Positions 62,262 to 64,000 of a DNA stretch of 64,000 nt are shown piece after piece (the stretch's first letter is position 1; each line of letters opens with the position of its first letter). Made by a program: the position numbers and the translations under genes. The notes under the pieces were generated by a model, which was given only the letters and a program-made list of their open reading frames with translations, had not been told where the DNA came from and ran no database searches. This DNA is from Desulfosporosinus fructosivorans (lineage in GTDB: Bacteria; Bacillota; Desulfitobacteriia; Desulfitobacteriales; Desulfitobacteriaceae): assembly GCF_004766045.1 (NCBI RefSeq), contig NZ_SPQQ01000001.1, positions 558,001 to 622,000 on the forward strand. The letters run 5' to 3'.

Positions 62262-62648
62262 ATGAATTTATTAACCGAAGCGCGTCCTTTAATCGTCGCC
62301 TTATTTTCCATCATCTTAGGTGCCACAGGGCAATTCTTATTTCGATTGGGAATGCTACATTATGGCAAAGTTACGGTAACGGGGATTTGGGGACAACTCG
62401 GAGCAATCATTTTTACCCCAGCGATTTTCCTTGGTTTTTCATGCTTTGGGATTAGTTCCATTCTTTGGCTTGTTGTAATTTCACGCTGGGAACTTAGCTA
62501 TGCCTATCCGCTTGTTGCGCTGGGATATGTGTTAGCAATTCTTTATGGAACGCTTTTACTCCGTGAAACTCTCACTTTACCTAAAATCGTGGGGAGTGTA
62601 CTGATCTTAGCAGGAATAAGCGTTTTGGGATTGTGGGGACGATCTTAA
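62262..62648 (+). CDS. Small DMT/EamA-type membrane protein
   Basis: This 128-residue protein has four predicted membrane segments, like small multidrug resistance / ArnE-type members of the drug-metabolite transporter superfamily. ATGQFLFRLGM in TM1 and ELSYAYPLVALGYVLAILYG in TM3-4 are typical. It may form a dimer with another small subunit. Substrate unknown. Confidence 0.8.
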   Translation: MNLLTEARPLIVALFSIILGATGQFLFRLGMLHYGKVTVTGIWGQLGAIIFTPAIFLGFSCFGISSILWLVVISRWELSYAYPLVALGYVLAILYGTLLLRETLTLPKIVGSVLILAGISVLGLWGRS

Positions 62649-62834
62649 GGGAGGAAATTGAGAGAATCACTAAATTTTATAGTAGAGTTGCAACGCTTCT
62701 TTGAATAAGATATGATAATCTAAAGTAAGAATCGCTAGTGATTCTTAATGATTTGTACACCTGCAGATACAACTGAATATCGCTCAATATCTTTTTATTA
62801 GGGATAAAGAAAAGTAAAAAGGGGCGTGTGTTGG

Positions 62835-63023
62835 ATGCAATTGAAGGACTTCGGGCGAGGCGCGCGGATTGAATTATCTAAAATGGCCAAACTACTCGGA
62901 ATGAAGTTTATCGGTTATAATCCAAAGGCTCAACAGGTATCGTTGGAGGTTGGAGGTAAAGGGGTTACTTATCCGTTGGAAGAGTTTATCCGACAGTATG
63001 AAACAATATGTCCGACAGCTTGA
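62835..63023 (+). CDS. Hypothetical protein (62 aa)
   Basis: No family is recognised. The peptide (MQLKDFGRGARIELSKMAKL...) is basic and soluble. ATG 62835 follows AAAAGGGG with a long spacing; the frame opens at 62826. It stands alone between two terminators. Confidence 0.5.
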   Translation: MQLKDFGRGARIELSKMAKLLGMKFIGYNPKAQQVSLEVGGKGVTYPLEEFIRQYETICPTA

Positions 63024-63050
63024 TCATAGATTTGTGTTGCGAATTACGCA

Positions 63051-63087
63051 GAGTTAGTCTCCCACTCCTAGACGGGGAGGCTAATTC
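63051..63087 (+). terminator. Hairpin after the 62-aa ORF
   Basis: GAGTTAGTCTCCC pairs imperfectly with GGGAGGCTAATTC. Confidence 0.5.
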
Positions 63088-63100
63088 TGGCACTGGGTTG

Positions 63101-63137
63101 AAAAGATCTCTCATTCAGAGGAGTGGGAGATCTTTTT
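63101..63137 (+). terminator. Intrinsic terminator
   Basis: AAAAGATCTCTC pairs with GGGAGATCTTTT, followed by T. Confidence 0.7.
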
Positions 63138-63181
63138 GGTAGGTTTAGAGAAGAGTAGCTGGGATCTTATTCGATGGGCAA

Positions 63182-63212
63182 AAAAAGATGGCGAATTGTT
63201 CGCCATCTTTTT
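63182..63212. terminator. Bidirectional terminator before cheR
   Basis: Perfect 14-bp arms AAAAAGATGGCGAA/TTCGCCATCTTTTT around TTG. Confidence 0.88.
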
Positions 63213-63233
63213 ATAGAAGAATACAAGGAGGAT

Positions 63234-64000
63234 TTATTGCTTTTGATAAAAGAAAGATGAGATCGATTTAAGGCCGAGTTGGTTCATGCCAAAGAGATGT
63301 TCTGTGCTGCCGGTAAAGAGGATTCCGCCTGGGCGTAAGGAGTCTGTGAATTTTTTGTAGAGGATTTCTTTGGCTTCATCTGTAAAGTAAATAACAACAT
63401 TACGGCATGCGATAAAATCATAGCCAGATTGGAAGCGATCTGTCAGTAAATTCTGGTGCTGAAAGCTAACCTGCCGTTTAACTGAGTCTTTAATTTGATA
63501 GCCATTGTCTATTAGGGTAAAATACTTTTGTAGAACTTCGGGTGGTGTGCTCGCAAAATCATTTTGTTTATAGAGTCCATCTTTGGCTTGTTTGAGGACA
63601 TTGACATCAATATCCGAACCTAAGACAGTAAACTTGGCGGTAGAAAAATAGTCCATCATTGTCATGGCTAAGGAGTAAGGCTCTTGGCCGCCTGAACAGC
63701 CTGCACTCCAGAGTTTCAATGGAGTTTTGTTCTGAAGGAGCAGGGGGAGAATTGTTTCTCTAAGTGTTTTCCATTGGGCCGCGTCTCGGAAGAATTGGGA
63801 AACATTAATGGTCAAATGTTTGAAGAAAGCGTCATATAAGGTGGGATCGGCGCTTAGGGCAGTGAGGAATGGCCCATAGCTTGAGTGTCCGTGGGAGTTC
63901 ATAAAGCTTAGGATACGCCGTTGCATTTGGTTTTGCTTATAAAATTTAAGATCGAGTCCACTCTTGGGATGAAACGCCTTAACAAAGTCTTCATAGGTAT
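63234..64000 (-). CDS. cheR: Chemotaxis protein methyltransferase CheR (5' end outside the window)
   Basis: CheR methylates glutamates on chemoreceptors using SAM. The SAM motif LWSAGCSGGQEPYSLAM, LGSDIDVNVLKQAK, and FIACRNVVIYFTDEA are visible, and the C-terminus GSTEHLFGM is typical. The frame continues to the window edge with YEDFVKAFHPKSGLDL..., so the true start lies just beyond base 64000; the internal ATG 63926 is not the start. The N-terminal helical domain precedes the methyltransferase fold. Confidence 0.92.
   Translation of the reverse strand, partial: TYEDFVKAFHPKSGLDLKFYKQNQMQRRILSFMNSHGHSSYGPFLTALSADPTLYDAFFKHLTINVSQFFRDAAQWKTLRETILPLLLQNKTPLKLWSAGCSGGQEPYSLAMTMMDYFSTAKFTVLGSDIDVNVLKQAKDGLYKQNDFASTPPEVLQKYFTLIDNGYQIKDSVKRQVSFQHQNLLTDRFQSGYDFIACRNVVIYFTDEAKEILYKKFTDSLRPGGILFTGSTEHLFGMNQLGLKSISSFFYQKQ

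Noticed and set aside
1..64000. CRISPR arrays, intact insertion sequences or prophage genes
   Set aside because: No regularly spaced repeats and no transposase, integrase or phage structural genes were seen; the short tandem repeats found are directly adjacent, without spacers.

Overview
The window looks like the chromosome of a spore-forming, anaerobic, low-to-mid GC Firmicute of the Peptococcaceae type (Desulfosporosinus or Desulfitobacterium-like). Signs of this are the dnaG-rpoD-trmK-nif3 housekeeping block, a class A RNase P RNA, small YjcZ-type and CotF-type sporulation proteins, several DMSO-reductase-family molybdoenzymes, and many sigma-54 promoters. The genus is inferred from gene content and was not confirmed by any search.

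Region 1 (1-9.3 kb) is core genome: a universal stress protein tail, a dGTPase, a GerMN lipoprotein on the minus strand, dnaG, the primary sigma factor rpoD, three tRNAs (Asn, CAU, Val), trmK, a Nif3-family protein, a 51-residue ORF and rnpB. Region 2 (9.6-18.5 kb) is an aryl-sulfate island: an SLC13-type permease, a LysR regulator, a glutaredoxin fused to a degenerate radical-SAM-activase-like domain, two signal-peptide-less arylsulfotransferases, a thioredoxin gene broken by a 13-bp tandem duplication, a truncated thioredoxin reductase and a beta-lactamase-fold hydrolase.

Region 3 (19-29.2 kb) begins the molybdenum section: mobB, a DUF2064 transferase, a MOSC protein, then a radical-SAM / molybdopterin oxidoreductase / FeS / NrfD / second molybdoenzyme operon. 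Region 4 (29.7-36.3 kb) holds a ribbon-helix-helix regulator and a YnjBCD-like ABC importer with a nucleoside hydrolase and an APH-fold protein. Region 5 (36.7-55.4 kb) contains two diverged copies of an accessory module (DUF2064, CCG protein, DUF169-ferredoxin, GNAT) that have lost complementary genes. It also has a third molybdoenzyme with its FeS subunit, two MFS transporters, small Cys-rich proteins, an AcoR-like sigma-54 activator and a trigger-factor paralog. Region 6 (55.6-61.3 kb) is a Moco biosynthesis operon (two moeA-type genes, moaA, moaC, MOSC) preceded by a sigma-54 promoter, a Moco-riboswitch-like RNA and an attenuator. A second riboswitch-like RNA lies upstream of a small membrane ORF and a truncated CCG gene. 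Region 7 (61.3-64 kb) is sporulation and housekeeping genes and the end of a cheR gene running off the window.

The unifying theme is a sigma-54 regulon. At least nine good -24/-12 promoters lie between 19 and 56 kb, several preceded by a shared AATGATAC-type motif, with one bEBP gene in the middle. It appears to coordinate molybdoenzymes, cofactor synthesis, accessory FeS proteins, transporters and small Cys-rich proteins. Many broken genes show that the region is undergoing active duplication and decay.
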